From Actinomadura graeca (lineage in GTDB: Bacteria > Actinomycetota > Actinomycetes > Streptosporangiales > Streptosporangiaceae): a stretch of DNA of 64,000 bases. The notes beneath the pieces were generated by a model that saw nothing but the letters and a program-made list of their open reading frames with translations, was not told the DNA's origin and ran no database searches. Position numbers and translations under genes: made by a program. The DNA lies in assembly GCF_019175365.1 (NCBI RefSeq), contig NZ_CP059572.1, positions 6,758,001 through 6,822,000 on the forward strand, given 5' to 3'. This document shows positions 9,227-17,721 of the stretch, in pieces. Numbering within the stretch: the first letter of the stretch is position 1; every line of letters begins with the position of its first letter.

Positions 9227-9300
9227 CGCGGGGTGGAGCAGTTCGGTAGCTCGCTGGGCTCATAACCCAGAGGTCGCAGGTTCAAATCCTGCCCCCGCTA
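9227..9300 (+). tRNA. Initiator tRNA-fMet (CAT), copy 1
   Basis: A 74-base cloverleaf with anticodon CAT in the loop CTCATAA. Two initiator hallmarks are visible: three G:C pairs at the base of the anticodon stem (GGG/CCC) and an unpaired 1-72 position (C1 facing T72). The T loop is TTCAAAT. CCA is not encoded. The gene and its leader are repeated almost exactly at 20368-20459. Confidence 0.97.
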
Positions 9301-9322
9301 CGGTTTCTGGGGTCCGCATGTC

Positions 9323-9337
9323 GTGCGCTTTGCGCAC
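9323..9337 (+). terminator. Short hairpin after tRNA-fMet copy 1
   Basis: GTGCGC-TTT-GCGCAC gives a perfect 6-bp stem 22 bases after the tRNA, without a T run. It may end the tRNA transcript, but copy 2 has a quite different and stronger terminator. Confidence 0.35.
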
Positions 9338-9394
9338 TCCCTGCGGGCCCCTTCGCCATTCCCGGGGGGACGACCCCCCGGACCCCCCGATGCA

Positions 9395-9478
9395 GGGGCT
9401 CCGCCCCCACACCCCCTTGGGGCTGCGCCCCTTGCCCCCCCGGGGCTTCGCCCGGTTTGGGGCTGCGCCCCTTGCCCC
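9395..9478. repeat. REP-like GGGGCTNCGCCCC palindromes
   Basis: The 393-base gap 9301-9693 has no convincing gene. It holds short palindromes of the form GGGGCT(C/G/T)CGCCC(C): 9395-9407, 9419-9431, 9442-9453 and 9459-9471. The segment TTGGGGCTGCGCCCCTTGCCC occurs twice, at 9417 and 9457, giving a 40-base direct repeat. Such elements could form stacked hairpins in RNA or single-stranded DNA. The rest of the gap shows low-complexity C/G runs only. Confidence 0.75.
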
Positions 9479-9693
9479 CTTCGGGGAGGGTCTTGGGTGC
9501 GGACTAGGGCGCTCCTTGGACTTGGGGGAGGGTGAGCCGAGGTGCGCTGGGTCGGCTTGGGCCTTGGTATCGCGGCTGTCGGCAAACGCCGTGCGCCGCC
9601 CTCACTCAGAGGCTAGTTCCCAGGGTCGTAAGGGCAGGAGAGCCTGTTGGCGAGGTGCCTCTCTTCGCCTCACCACCGATGACGGAGGCCGTC

Positions 9694-9957
9694 ATGGCGC
9701 TACGGTTGCTGGCGATCGACCCGGACACGCAGGGCGGAAACTGCCTGGCCGTCCACCTTGACCAGGTGTGCGACCGTGTCGCGGGCCGGTACATGCACCA
9801 CCTGCCGATCATGGATGAGGACATCCGTTCCGGGCAGGCGTCCGAGCGCGGTCTGGCGGCGATGCGCGCCACCGGGTACCGCGTGGATCTGGAATGGTGG
9901 ACGGACGGCGAGTCCTGCTGCCCGGAGAATTGTGCACAACCACCTCACACGGCCTGA
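9694..9957 (+). CDS. Small hypothetical protein (87 aa)
   Basis: An 87-aa protein starting at ATG 9694, chosen because GGAGG at 9684-9688 is well placed; the in-frame ATG at 9679 lacks a site. The N-terminus LLAIDPDTQGGNCLAVHLD resembles the first lines of small actinomycete proteins encoded beside helix-turn-helix/DUF6879 genes, but the rest (CCPENC near the C-terminus) is not recognised. It is 17 bases upstream of the kinase gene and probably cotranscribed. Function unknown. Confidence 0.6.
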   Translation: MALRLLAIDPDTQGGNCLAVHLDQVCDRVAGRYMHHLPIMDEDIRSGQASERGLAAMRATGYRVDLEWWTDGESCCPENCAQPPHTA

Positions 9958-9974
9958 TCCGACGGGATTGATCG

Positions 9975-10787
9975 ATGCGTGGCGACTGGTCCGATCTGCC
10001 GTCCGAGGTGCTCGGAGCGATCACGGCGCATACGGGGCCGGTCCACGGGATCGAGCCTTCGCCCGCAGGCAACCACGCGGACATCGCCGCGACCGTCCAC
10101 GTCCGCGGTGGGCGGATGTTCCTCAAGGCCGCCCGCAAGACCGGGCCGGACACCGACGGCCCGGAGGTCCGGTCCCTGCGCTGGGAGGCGGCGATCAATC
10201 CCCACGTCACCGAGTACGCCCCCCGCCTCCACTGGACGGTGGAGGCCGGGGGGTGGCTCGTCTTGGCCTTCGAGCATGTCCAGGCCCGCCACGCCGACTA
10301 TGCGCCGGGTTCGGCGGACCTGGACGTCTTGACGAAGGTCATCGACGGCCTCCAGGCTCGCCCGGTCCCGCCCGTGCTCGAACGCAAGCGCGTCGAGCGA
10401 CGGTGGGAGGCGATGGCCGACGTCACCATCCTCGGTGGCGACACGTTGCTGCACGCCGATCTGAATCCCGCCAACGTCCTGCTCGGTGACGACGGGTCGG
10501 TCTGCCTGGTGGACTGGACGTTCGCCGGCCGTGGTGCCGCGTTCCTGGAACTGGCGTTGCTCGTTCCCTGGCTGCTGAAGGCCGGGCACACGCCCGCCGA
10601 GGCCGAGAGTTGGGTCAGTCGGTTCCCTGCGTGGACGAACACCGACCCTGCAGCCATCGACCTGTTCAGCCGTGTCTTCGCCGACAAGTGGAAGCTCAAC
10701 CTTGCCGCCAATGACGCCGAGTGGGCGCGGGAGCATGCCGACGCCGCCCGGCGATGGGCTGACCACCGGCTGGGGCATGGGTGGTGA
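9975..10787 (+). CDS. Phosphotransferase (aminoglycoside-phosphotransferase fold)
   Basis: A 270-aa protein-kinase-like phosphotransferase. The catalytic loop LLHADLNPANVLL (about 156-168) has the HxDxxxxN pattern, followed by the metal-binding VCLVDWTFAG (about 174-183). Actinomycetes carry many such genes beside small regulators; most are not resistance enzymes, and the substrate here is unknown. It is the second gene after tRNA-fMet copy 1 and is convergent with the histidine kinase, 16 bases away. Confidence 0.8.
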   Translation: MRGDWSDLPSEVLGAITAHTGPVHGIEPSPAGNHADIAATVHVRGGRMFLKAARKTGPDTDGPEVRSLRWEAAINPHVTEYAPRLHWTVEAGGWLVLAFEHVQARHADYAPGSADLDVLTKVIDGLQARPVPPVLERKRVERRWEAMADVTILGGDTLLHADLNPANVLLGDDGSVCLVDWTFAGRGAAFLELALLVPWLLKAGHTPAEAESWVSRFPAWTNTDPAAIDLFSRVFADKWKLNLAANDAEWAREHADAARRWADHRLGHGW

Positions 10788-10803
10788 CGGGGCTCTTGGC
10801 GGG

Positions 10804-12291
10804 TCAGGGTGCTTTTGGGGGTTGGGGGAGGGTTAGGCGGAAGGTGCAGCCTTGGCCGGGGGCCGTGTCCAGTTCCAGGCGTCCGCCGTGGTCTTCGGCT
10901 ATGGCGGCGGCTATGGCGAGGCCCAGGCCGCTGCCGCCGTGGTCGCGGGAGCGGGACGGGTCCACGCGGTAGAAGCGTTCGAAGAGGTGGGCGGCCTTGT
11001 CGGGGGTGAGGCCGGGGCCCTCGTCGGCCACCTCGATGACGCAGATCGGCGTTCCCGGCTTCAGGGCGGGGGACGGGCTGACCCGGCCCTCGCGGTCGGG
11101 TGCGGCGTGGGCGGTGCCGACGCGTACGTGGATCGCGGTGCCGGGCGGGGTGTGCACCAGGGCGTTGGAGACCAGGTTCGTCACCACCTGCCGGAGCCGG
11201 TGGGGGTCTCCGGTGGTCTCCGCCAATTCCAGTTCCCCGGCGCCGTCGCCGAGGGGCTTCAGCCTGATGAGGCGCTCGGGATGGTGGACGGCCGTGGCGC
11301 CGATGGTGTCCGCGGCGATGGCGAGGAGGTCGACCGGCTCGCTGCGGTAGGTGGGCTCCTCGTCCAGCTTGGCCAGCAGGAGCAGGTCGTCGACCAGCAC
11401 GCTCATGCGCTGGGCGTTCTGGCGGATCAGGCGGTCGGCCGCGCGGCGCTGGCGGGCCGGGAGGTCGTGGTGGCGCAGGGACAGCTCGGCGAACCCCTGG
11501 ATGGCGGTCAGGGGGGTGCGCAGCTCGTGCCCGGCGTCGGCGACGAAACGGCGGAGCCGGGCCTCGGACGCCTCGTGCTCCCGCAGCGCCCCCTGCACCT
11601 GCTCCAGCATGGTGTTCAGCACGCCGCCCAGGCGGCCGACCTCGGTGCGCGGGTCGGTGTCGCTGATGCGCTCGTCCACGCGGCCCGCCGTGATCTCCTC
11701 CGCGGTCCGCTCCATGCGCGTCAGCGGCAGCAGTCCCAGCCGCACCACCCAGCGGCCGACGACCACCAGCGCGCCCAGCGTCACGATCAGGACGACCGCG
11801 TTGAGCCACAGCAGCTTGGACATCGCGCCGTCGACGGTGTCCATGGGGAGGGCGACGACGAAGGTCTCGCCGGTGGGGGTCGTCCCGCGGCGCACCCGCC
11901 AGCGGCCGTCGCCGGCGACGGCGGGGAGGGTCGCGAGGGCGCCCGGGCGCAGGGGGAGCCGGGACGCGCTGTGCGGCAGGCGGGGCGCCGATTTGGGTCC
12001 GCGTCCCAGGGACCGGGCCGAGAGCCGTCCGGAGTGGTCGTAGAAGTAGAGGCGGAAGTCGGACGGCAGGTCCACGCCCGGCGGTGGCGGGGTGGGCTCC
12101 CAGCGTCCGACCTTGCTGGGGGACGGGGGGAACCCGCGCAGCTGCTCGTCCACCTGCCCGAGCAGCCAGGACCGCAGGACGACGAACCCGATCGCCTGCG
12201 TGGTCAGGACCGCGGCCGCCGCCAGCGCGGTGGCGCCCAGCACCAGGCGGCGGCGCAGCGATCCCCGTCCGCCGGGCAGCAGGCCGGTCAC
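10804..12291 (-). CDS. HAMP-domain sensor histidine kinase
   Basis: A 495-aa membrane sensor kinase: TM1 about 17-40, an extracytoplasmic sensor region rich in Pro, TM2 about 161-182, HAMP 183-235, HisKA with phospho-acceptor His255 in DAGHELRTPL, and HATPase with N box (NLVSNALVHT), DEGPGL and GGSGLGL. GTG at 12291 overlaps the stop of the response regulator gene (GTGA), so the two are coupled. The pair ends an operon with two glycosyltransferase genes, which suggests envelope sensing (inference). Confidence 0.95.
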   Translation of the reverse strand: MTGLLPGGRGSLRRRLVLGATALAAAAVLTTQAIGFVVLRSWLLGQVDEQLRGFPPSPSKVGRWEPTPPPPGVDLPSDFRLYFYDHSGRLSARSLGRGPKSAPRLPHSASRLPLRPGALATLPAVAGDGRWRVRRGTTPTGETFVVALPMDTVDGAMSKLLWLNAVVLIVTLGALVVVGRWVVRLGLLPLTRMERTAEEITAGRVDERISDTDPRTEVGRLGGVLNTMLEQVQGALREHEASEARLRRFVADAGHELRTPLTAIQGFAELSLRHHDLPARQRRAADRLIRQNAQRMSVLVDDLLLLAKLDEEPTYRSEPVDLLAIAADTIGATAVHHPERLIRLKPLGDGAGELELAETTGDPHRLRQVVTNLVSNALVHTPPGTAIHVRVGTAHAAPDREGRVSPSPALKPGTPICVIEVADEGPGLTPDKAAHLFERFYRVDPSRSRDHGGSGLGLAIAAAIAEDHGGRLELDTAPGQGCTFRLTLPQPPKAP

Positions 12292-13016
12292 GGCTCCGCC
12301 GCCTCGGCGTGCCCGCGCGGCAGCCGCAGGCAGTAGCCCACGCCCCGGACGGTGTGGATGAGCGGCGGGTCGAAGCGGTCGATCTTGCGCCGCAGGTACT
12401 TGACGTAGGTCTCGACGATGCGGCCATCGCCGTTGAAGTCGTAGCGCCACACGCGGTCGAGGATCTGGGACTTGCTCAGCACCCGGTTCGGGTTGGCCAT
12501 CAGGTAGGCGAGCAGGCTGAACTCGGTGGGGGAGAGCCGGATGTACTCGCCCGCGCGGTGCACCTCGTGGGCGGCCTCGTCCAAGATCAGGTCGGCGTAG
12601 CGCAGGACGCCGGAGGACGTCCCGTCGCCGTCGGCCGCGCGGGTCCGCCGGAGGATCGCCTGGACGCGCAGCAGCACCTCCTCCAGGCTGAACGGCTTGG
12701 TGACGTAGTCGTCGGCGCCGGCGGCCAGCCCGGCGATGCGGTCCCGGACCTCGCCGAGGGCCGTGAGGAACAGGATCGGGGTGTCCACCCCCACGGCCCG
12801 CAGCACCTCGGTGACGGACAGGCCGTCCACGTCCGGGAGCATCACGTCGAGGAGGATCAGATCGGGGCCGAACCGCTCGACGGCCAGCAGCGCGTCCTGG
12901 CCGGTGCCGCAGCTGTCGACCTCGTAGCCCGACAGCCGCAGCGTCGACTCCAGCAGGACGCGGATGCCGTCCTCGTCCTCCACGACCAGCACGCGCCGCG
13001 GGGTCTGCTCGGCCAC
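12288..13016 (-). CDS. OmpR/PhoB-family response regulator
   Basis: A 242-aa response regulator: receiver domain with acidic pocket VVEDED, phospho-acceptor Asp57 (LILLDVMLPD), switch Thr in FLTALG and Lys107 in YVTKPF; C-terminal winged helix ending in HTVRGVGYCLR. GTG start at 13016. It follows the GT39 gene by 23 bases and overlaps the histidine kinase start. In other actinomycetes this RR-HK pair commonly sits with ArnT-like and GT2/GtrA genes. Confidence 0.96.
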   Translation of the reverse strand: MAEQTPRRVLVVEDEDGIRVLLESTLRLSGYEVDSCGTGQDALLAVERFGPDLILLDVMLPDVDGLSVTEVLRAVGVDTPILFLTALGEVRDRIAGLAAGADDYVTKPFSLEEVLLRVQAILRRTRAADGDGTSSGVLRYADLILDEAAHEVHRAGEYIRLSPTEFSLLAYLMANPNRVLSKSQILDRVWRYDFNGDGRIVETYVKYLRRKIDRFDPPLIHTVRGVGYCLRLPRGHAEAAEP

Positions 13017-13039
13017 GATCGATCACCTCGCCAACCGGT

Positions 13040-15042
13040 TCAGTGAGCCGCGCAGTCGTAGAGGGTAGCGGCACCTCCCCCGGAACCTCCGTAGGCCGCG
13101 GGGGGCACGACCCGGCAGTGGGCGGAGACCCACGCCGTCCGCTGCGCGGCGTGTCCGCGCGGCCCCGGGAACGGGCCGCCCGGCCGCATCGCCGAGCCGA
13201 GGACGAAACGCAGCTCGCCGCCGCGCGTCCACCTCTCCAGCAGCCGGACGGACGGGGCGTCGTCGGCCGAGATGAAGCCGCCCATGCCGATGACGCGCGA
13301 GTCGCCGGAGAGGATGAACCCCGACGCGGCCATGGCCCCGCCTTCGACGGCCAGGGTGATCCGCGCCTTGCCGGCGTTGCGGCGGGCGTAGTCGAGGATC
13401 TTCTTCTGGCCGGGGGTGAGCCCGCCGCCGGACCTCGGGGGGCCTCCCGGGCGGCCGGGTCCCGGGAGGTCGCGCGGCATGTCCCGTCCCTCCCAGAACG
13501 GCGGAGCGATCATCGGGCCCGCGGCGGGGATGACGCCGTTCATCGACGCGCCGCCGAACGGGACGAGCCCCGCCCAGGCGCCCGGCGCGGCCAGCACCGC
13601 CAGCGCCCCGGCCACGAGCGCGGCGGGCAGCAGCCGGGCCGGGCGGACGGACGCGGCGCACAGCAGGACGACGGCCGCCACCCCGGCGGCGGCCACCGGC
13701 CACACCAGCCATCCGTGCCAGTGCGGGGTCCGCCGGATCACCCAGACCGCCCATGCCGCCGTCGGCGCGACGGTGATCGCCGCGACCGGTGCGGGCCACC
13801 GGGCCCCCTCCCGGTGCGCGCGGACGAGCACGGCCACGAGGCCGCCGCACAGGGCGCCGATCGCCGGGGCCAGCTGCGTCGTGTAGTACGGGTGGAAGAT
13901 CCCCTTCTGGAGGGAGAACACGGCGGCGCACACCACCAGCCAGAGGCCCCACAGGATCCATCCCGTGGTGGGGAGCACCGCCGCCTCGGGCAGGCGGCCG
14001 CGGCGGCGCAGCACGGCCACCGCGACCGCGGTCACGATCGCCGCCGCGCACACCGGCAGCAGCCAGCTGATCTGCCCGCCGACCTCGTCCCCGAACATCC
14101 GCAGCGGTCCGGTGTCGCCGCCGAACATCGGGCCGGGGCCCCGCCCGCGCTCCGGGCCTCCCGGACCGGGTCCGCCGGGGCCCGGGCCCTGCCCGAAGAC
14201 GCGGCCGAGGCCGTTGTAGCCGACGACGAGGTCCCAGGCGGAGCCGTCCTCGCTGCCGCCGATGTACGGACGGTCGCCCGGCCACAGCGCCACCATGGCC
14301 ACCCACCACAGCGACGTCGCGGCCAGGACCGCGCCGGCCGCCGCCAACCGCAGGAATCGCGCGATCCAGGGGCCGCCCGCCCCGATCAGCCAGGCGAGGG
14401 TGAAGGCGGGGAGCACCAGCCACGCGGCCAGCATCTTGGTCACGAACCCGCAGCCGATCAGGGCGGCGGACCCGCACAGCCACCACGTCGCGGCCCGGCC
14501 CGCGGGCTCCTGGACGGCCCGGGTCAGCGCGTACGCCGCGCACACCAGCAGCAGGAGCAGCGGGGTGTCGAGGTTGTTGCTGCGGGTGATCGCGACGGTG
14601 ATCGGGGTCAGCGTGAGGACGAGCGCGGCGGCCAGCCCGGCGCCCTCGCCCGCCCACCGGCGCACCGTCCGGTGCAGCACCAGCACGGCCAGGACGCCCT
14701 CGGCCACCTCGGGCAGCAGCAGCGCCCAGCCGTGCATGCCGAACAGCTTGCTGCTGATCACCTGTGGCCACAGCCCGGCGGGGGCTTGTCCACGGTGACG
14801 ACGCCCGCCGGGTCGTACGAGCCGAACATGAAATTGGTGAAGCTTGCGCCCATCGACTTCACGGCGGCGGAGTAGTACGTGTTCGCCCAGCCCAGCGAGC
14901 CCAGGGACCAGCCGTACAGGACGCAGGCCAGGACGAGGATCGCGCCGAGCGCGGCGGGAGGGGCCCAGCCGGGCAGGGACCGCGGCCGGGCCGCGGGCGG
15001 CATCGGCCGGGAGCCGGGTGAGGCGACGACGTCGGAGCTCAT
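13040..15042 (-). pseudogene. ArnT-like (GT39/PMT) glycosyltransferase, frameshifted
   Basis: Two frames together give one protein of about 667 aa. Frame 1 starts at ATG 15042 and carries TM1 and the catalytic-loop sequence GSYDPAGVVTVDKPP, but stops at 14758. The match then continues in another frame from AGLWPQVISSKLFGMHG through about ten further membrane segments to TGA at 13040. The junction is around 14778-14782 (CCCCCGCCGGG on the coding strand), where one extra base would restore VDKPPAGLWPQ. The ATG overlaps the GT2 stop (ATGA). The intact enzyme would transfer a sugar from a polyprenyl phosphate outside the membrane. Either a true mutation or a sequence error. Confidence 0.85.
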
Positions 15043-16340
15043 GAGGACTCGCCTTCATCGGAGGCGGCGGGGCGGCGGCGGAAGACCGCCGTCCGCAGCA
15101 CCACGAAGCGGACCGCGGTGACCAGCACCGACGCGGCCGCGAGGACCAGGGTCTCGGCGGCGTGCGACGCGTCGGGCTCGACCCGCTGGAACAGCAGCAC
15201 GGCCGCGGACGTCACCGAGTACCCCACGGTGAACAGGGCGCCCGCGCCGAGATGGGCACGCCCGGCGCCGACCGTGGAGCCGCGGAAGGTCAGCCGCCGG
15301 TTCGCCTCGGTGTTGAGCACCGTCAGCACCACCAACGAGACCAGGTTGGCCGTGATCGCCGGCCACCACGACCGCAGCAGCCAGTACAGGAGCGCCTGAC
15401 CCGCCGTCGAGACGACGCCGATCGCCACGAAGCAGGCCACCTCCCAGGTGAGGACGGCCCGTCGGCGCGCGGGCGCGAGCACCGCGTCGGGATGCGCGGC
15501 GGACGGCCCGGCCCGGCGGGGCAGCACGACGTCGGCGGACCCGGAAGCCTTCAGCCGCGTCATCCGCCACATGCCCTTCAGGTCGTCCAGCGCCGTCCGG
15601 ACGACGTTGACGCGGCTGTCGACGTCCTCGACCCAGTCGACCGGCACCTCGTGGATGCGCAGGCCGTTGTGCTCGGCGAGCACCAGCAGCTCGGTGTCGA
15701 AGAACCACGCGTCGTCACGCGTCACCGCCAGCAGCGGCCGGACGACCTGGGCCCGCGCGGCCTTGAAGCCGCACTGCGCGTCGCTGAAACGGGCGCCGAG
15801 CCCGTAGCGCAGCAGCGCGTTGTAGCAGCGCGAGACCAGCTCGCGGCGCGGGCCGCGCACGGTGCGGGCCCCGGGCGCGAGGCGGCTGCCGATCGCCATG
15901 TCCGAATGCCCGCTGGCCAGGGGCGCGAGCAGCGGCAGCAGCCCGTCCAGCCCGGTCGACAGGTCGACGTCCATGTAGGCGACGATGTCGGCGTCGCTGG
16001 TGGCCCAGGCCCTGCGCAAGGCCAGGCCGCGGCCTTTGCGGTCCAGGTGCAGCACGTTCACCCCGGGCAGCTCGGACGCGAGCCACCGCGCGACCCGGAG
16101 GGTCTGGTCGGTGCTGGCGTTGTCGGCGACGCTGATGCGCCAGGGGAACGGCAGATGGTCGAGAAGGTAGGCGTGCAGGGTGCGCACGCAGCCGGGCAGT
16201 GCTCTTTCCTCGTTGTGGACGGGGAGGACGATCTCGACGGTCGGCATCGCGGCCGTCTCCGCGGCCGGGGCGGCGGGGGGCTGGAAGGACCCGGCCGCGC
16301 TGTCCGCGGTCGAGCCCACCTCACTGGGTGCGGGCGTCAT
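15039..16340 (-). CDS. GT2 glycosyltransferase with GtrA-like membrane domain
   Basis: Read from the internal ATG at 16340 (weak GAGG upstream), this gives 433 aa: a Pro/Ala-rich lead, a GT2 domain (PTVEIVLPVHNEERALPGCV; DNASTDQT; DVDLSTGLD as DxD; DAQCGFKA) of dolichyl-phosphate-mannose-synthase type, and a C-terminal GtrA domain with four membrane segments. It would make a polyprenyl-phosphate sugar donor for the adjacent GT39 enzyme, whose start it overlaps. No stop codon separates it from the upstream PucR-like frame (see the 15039-17603 entry), so whether it is translated alone is unclear. Confidence 0.8.
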   Translation of the reverse strand: MTPAPSEVGSTADSAAGSFQPPAAPAAETAAMPTVEIVLPVHNEERALPGCVRTLHAYLLDHLPFPWRISVADNASTDQTLRVARWLASELPGVNVLHLDRKGRGLALRRAWATSDADIVAYMDVDLSTGLDGLLPLLAPLASGHSDMAIGSRLAPGARTVRGPRRELVSRCYNALLRYGLGARFSDAQCGFKAARAQVVRPLLAVTRDDAWFFDTELLVLAEHNGLRIHEVPVDWVEDVDSRVNVVRTALDDLKGMWRMTRLKASGSADVVLPRRAGPSAAHPDAVLAPARRRAVLTWEVACFVAIGVVSTAGQALLYWLLRSWWPAITANLVSLVVLTVLNTEANRRLTFRGSTVGAGRAHLGAGALFTVGYSVTSAAVLLFQRVEPDASHAAETLVLAAASVLVTAVRFVVLRTAVFRRRPAASDEGESS

Positions 16341-17603
16341 GGGAACCTCGAAGGGCAGGGAGCGGGAGCGCCGCCCGCGCCGGGCCTGCGGGGACGCCTG
16401 CCGCGTCCCGGAGCGGGGGACCCCATGACACTCCCGGAGCCTCCGGAAGATCAACCGGGAGGAGGCGGGGAATTCGCCGAGAGTTCTCCGGGCCGGTGCC
16501 CGGCGGCCCTCACTGGGCTGGGTCGAGGTGGGGGTCAGGGTCAGGGCCAGGTGGAGCGTCAGGCGGGCCTGGCCGTCGGCCAGCGAGAGGGAGGTCAGCT
16601 CCTCGATGCGCCGCAGCCGGTGGTAGAGGGTCTGGCGGTGGATGCTGAGGGCTTTGGCCGTCTGCTGGACGTTGCCCGCCAGGTCGAGGTAGGTGCGGGC
16701 CGTCTCGGCGAGGTCCGGGTGTTCCAGCAGCTCCCGGGTGCCGCCGGTCCGGGTGGCCTGGGCGAGGGACTCGTCGCCGGTGTAGCGGAGGAGGCGGAGG
16801 ACGCCCAGGGACGTCCAGTCGCGGATCTCGCCGGGCGCGGCGACGCGGGCGGCCACGCGGGCGCGGAGCCATCCCTCGTGGATGTGGCCGAGGGTGGGGC
16901 AGGGGGTGCACAGGCCCGCCTGGACCGGGGTGCCGCGCTCCTCAAGGAGGCGGCGGGCCCGGTCGACGACGGCACGGGGGGAGGAGGCCGGGAGCACGAG
17001 GACGTGGTCGCCCTGCCAGATCGTCATGAGCACGGAATGGGGGAGCAGCCACGGGTTGAGGGGCTCGGCGGTCCGGGTGCGCAGGACGGCGACGGCCAGG
17101 GGGACGCCCAGGTCGGCCTCGGCCAGCTCGGCGGCGGCCTGCGCGCGGATGTCGGGCTGCGCCGACAGCAGGTCGGCGACCTTGTAGCCGAGGTCGTCGC
17201 GCTCGCGGGCCTGGCGGGCCATCAGGAGCCCGGCGCGCTCGCAGAGGGGCATGGCCTGGGCGGCTCGGGCGCCGGTGATGCGCTCCTGGTCGTCCAGCAG
17301 CCACAGGTAGCCGTAGGTGACGTTGTTCCAGCGGGCGGGCAGGCACAGGCGCCCGAGCTGCCCGAGGGACGTGTCGGCGGGGATGCGGACCGGACCGGTA
17401 GCGCGGGCGATGCCGTGACGCTCGAAGCGGGTCCGGACGGCCTCGGTCGCGCGCCGGTGCAGGATCGACTCCATCCGGACGGGGTCGATGGTGTCGCCGT
17501 GCGCGGCGTAGGCGACGAGATGGAAATCACGGTCCTCCAGGGTGGCGGGCGCCCCCAGCAGGTCCGCCGCGAGCTCCACGATCTCCTGCAAATCGAGGGC
17601 CAT
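15039..17603 (-). CDS. PucR-family regulator in frame with the GT2/GtrA gene
   Basis: From ATG 17603 (AAGGA upstream) a PucR/CdaR-type activator runs for about 365 residues and ends in the family helix-turn-helix (VQQTAKALSIHRQTLYHRL, near 16650). It diverges from the proline-catabolic genes and is their likely regulator. No in-frame stop follows: the frame passes through about 55 Arg-rich, non-conserved residues (about 16341-16505) into GT2/GtrA, giving 854 aa. A TGA in another frame at 16510-16512, exactly where PucR proteins usually end, suggests that a small indel removed the native stop, or that the sequence has an error. A true regulator-glycosyltransferase fusion seems unlikely. Confidence 0.7.
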   Translation of the reverse strand: MALDLQEIVELAADLLGAPATLEDRDFHLVAYAAHGDTIDPVRMESILHRRATEAVRTRFERHGIARATGPVRIPADTSLGQLGRLCLPARWNNVTYGYLWLLDDQERITGARAAQAMPLCERAGLLMARQARERDDLGYKVADLLSAQPDIRAQAAAELAEADLGVPLAVAVLRTRTAEPLNPWLLPHSVLMTIWQGDHVLVLPASSPRAVVDRARRLLEERGTPVQAGLCTPCPTLGHIHEGWLRARVAARVAAPGEIRDWTSLGVLRLLRYTGDESLAQATRTGGTRELLEHPDLAETARTYLDLAGNVQQTAKALSIHRQTLYHRLRRIEELTSLSLADGQARLTLHLALTLTPTSTQPSEGRRAPARRTLGEFPASSRLIFRRLRECHGVPRSGTRQASPQARRGRRSRSLPFEVPMTPAPSEVGSTADSAAGSFQPPAAPAAETAAMPTVEIVLPVHNEERALPGCVRTLHAYLLDHLPFPWRISVADNASTDQTLRVARWLASELPGVNVLHLDRKGRGLALRRAWATSDADIVAYMDVDLSTGLDGLLPLLAPLASGHSDMAIGSRLAPGARTVRGPRRELVSRCYNALLRYGLGARFSDAQCGFKAARAQVVRPLLAVTRDDAWFFDTELLVLAEHNGLRIHEVPVDWVEDVDSRVNVVRTALDDLKGMWRMTRLKASGSADVVLPRRAGPSAAHPDAVLAPARRRAVLTWEVACFVAIGVVSTAGQALLYWLLRSWWPAITANLVSLVVLTVLNTEANRRLTFRGSTVGAGRAHLGAGALFTVGYSVTSAAVLLFQRVEPDASHAAETLVLAAASVLVTAVRFVVLRTAVFRRRPAASDEGESS

Positions 17604-17654
17604 CCGAGATCCTTGTGACGTTTGTATGAAATAATCAGGGCCTGAAAGTGGCAA

Positions 17655-17691
17655 TTGACTATACGCGGGCGTATGGAGTCGCTTCTACCGT
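17655..17691 (+). promoter_or_regulatory. Promoter and palindrome upstream of proline dehydrogenase
   Basis: TTGACT at 17655-17660 is a good -35. It abuts a palindrome ATACGC-GG-GCGTAT (17661-17674), flanked by GACT and AGTC on the two sides. TACCGT at 17686-17691 or the T-rich stretch at 17679-17684 could serve as -10, both imperfectly spaced. The position in the 118-base divergent gap fits an operator for the PucR-type regulator. Confidence 0.5.
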
Positions 17692-17721
17692 GCGGGGTGT
17701 CCCTCGTGGTTGGAGGTCCCG

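Noticed and set aside
10900..17618. Very long plus-strand frames opposite the kinase, regulator and glycosyltransferase genes
   Set aside because: They mirror minus-strand genes with clear domains and lack motifs of their own.
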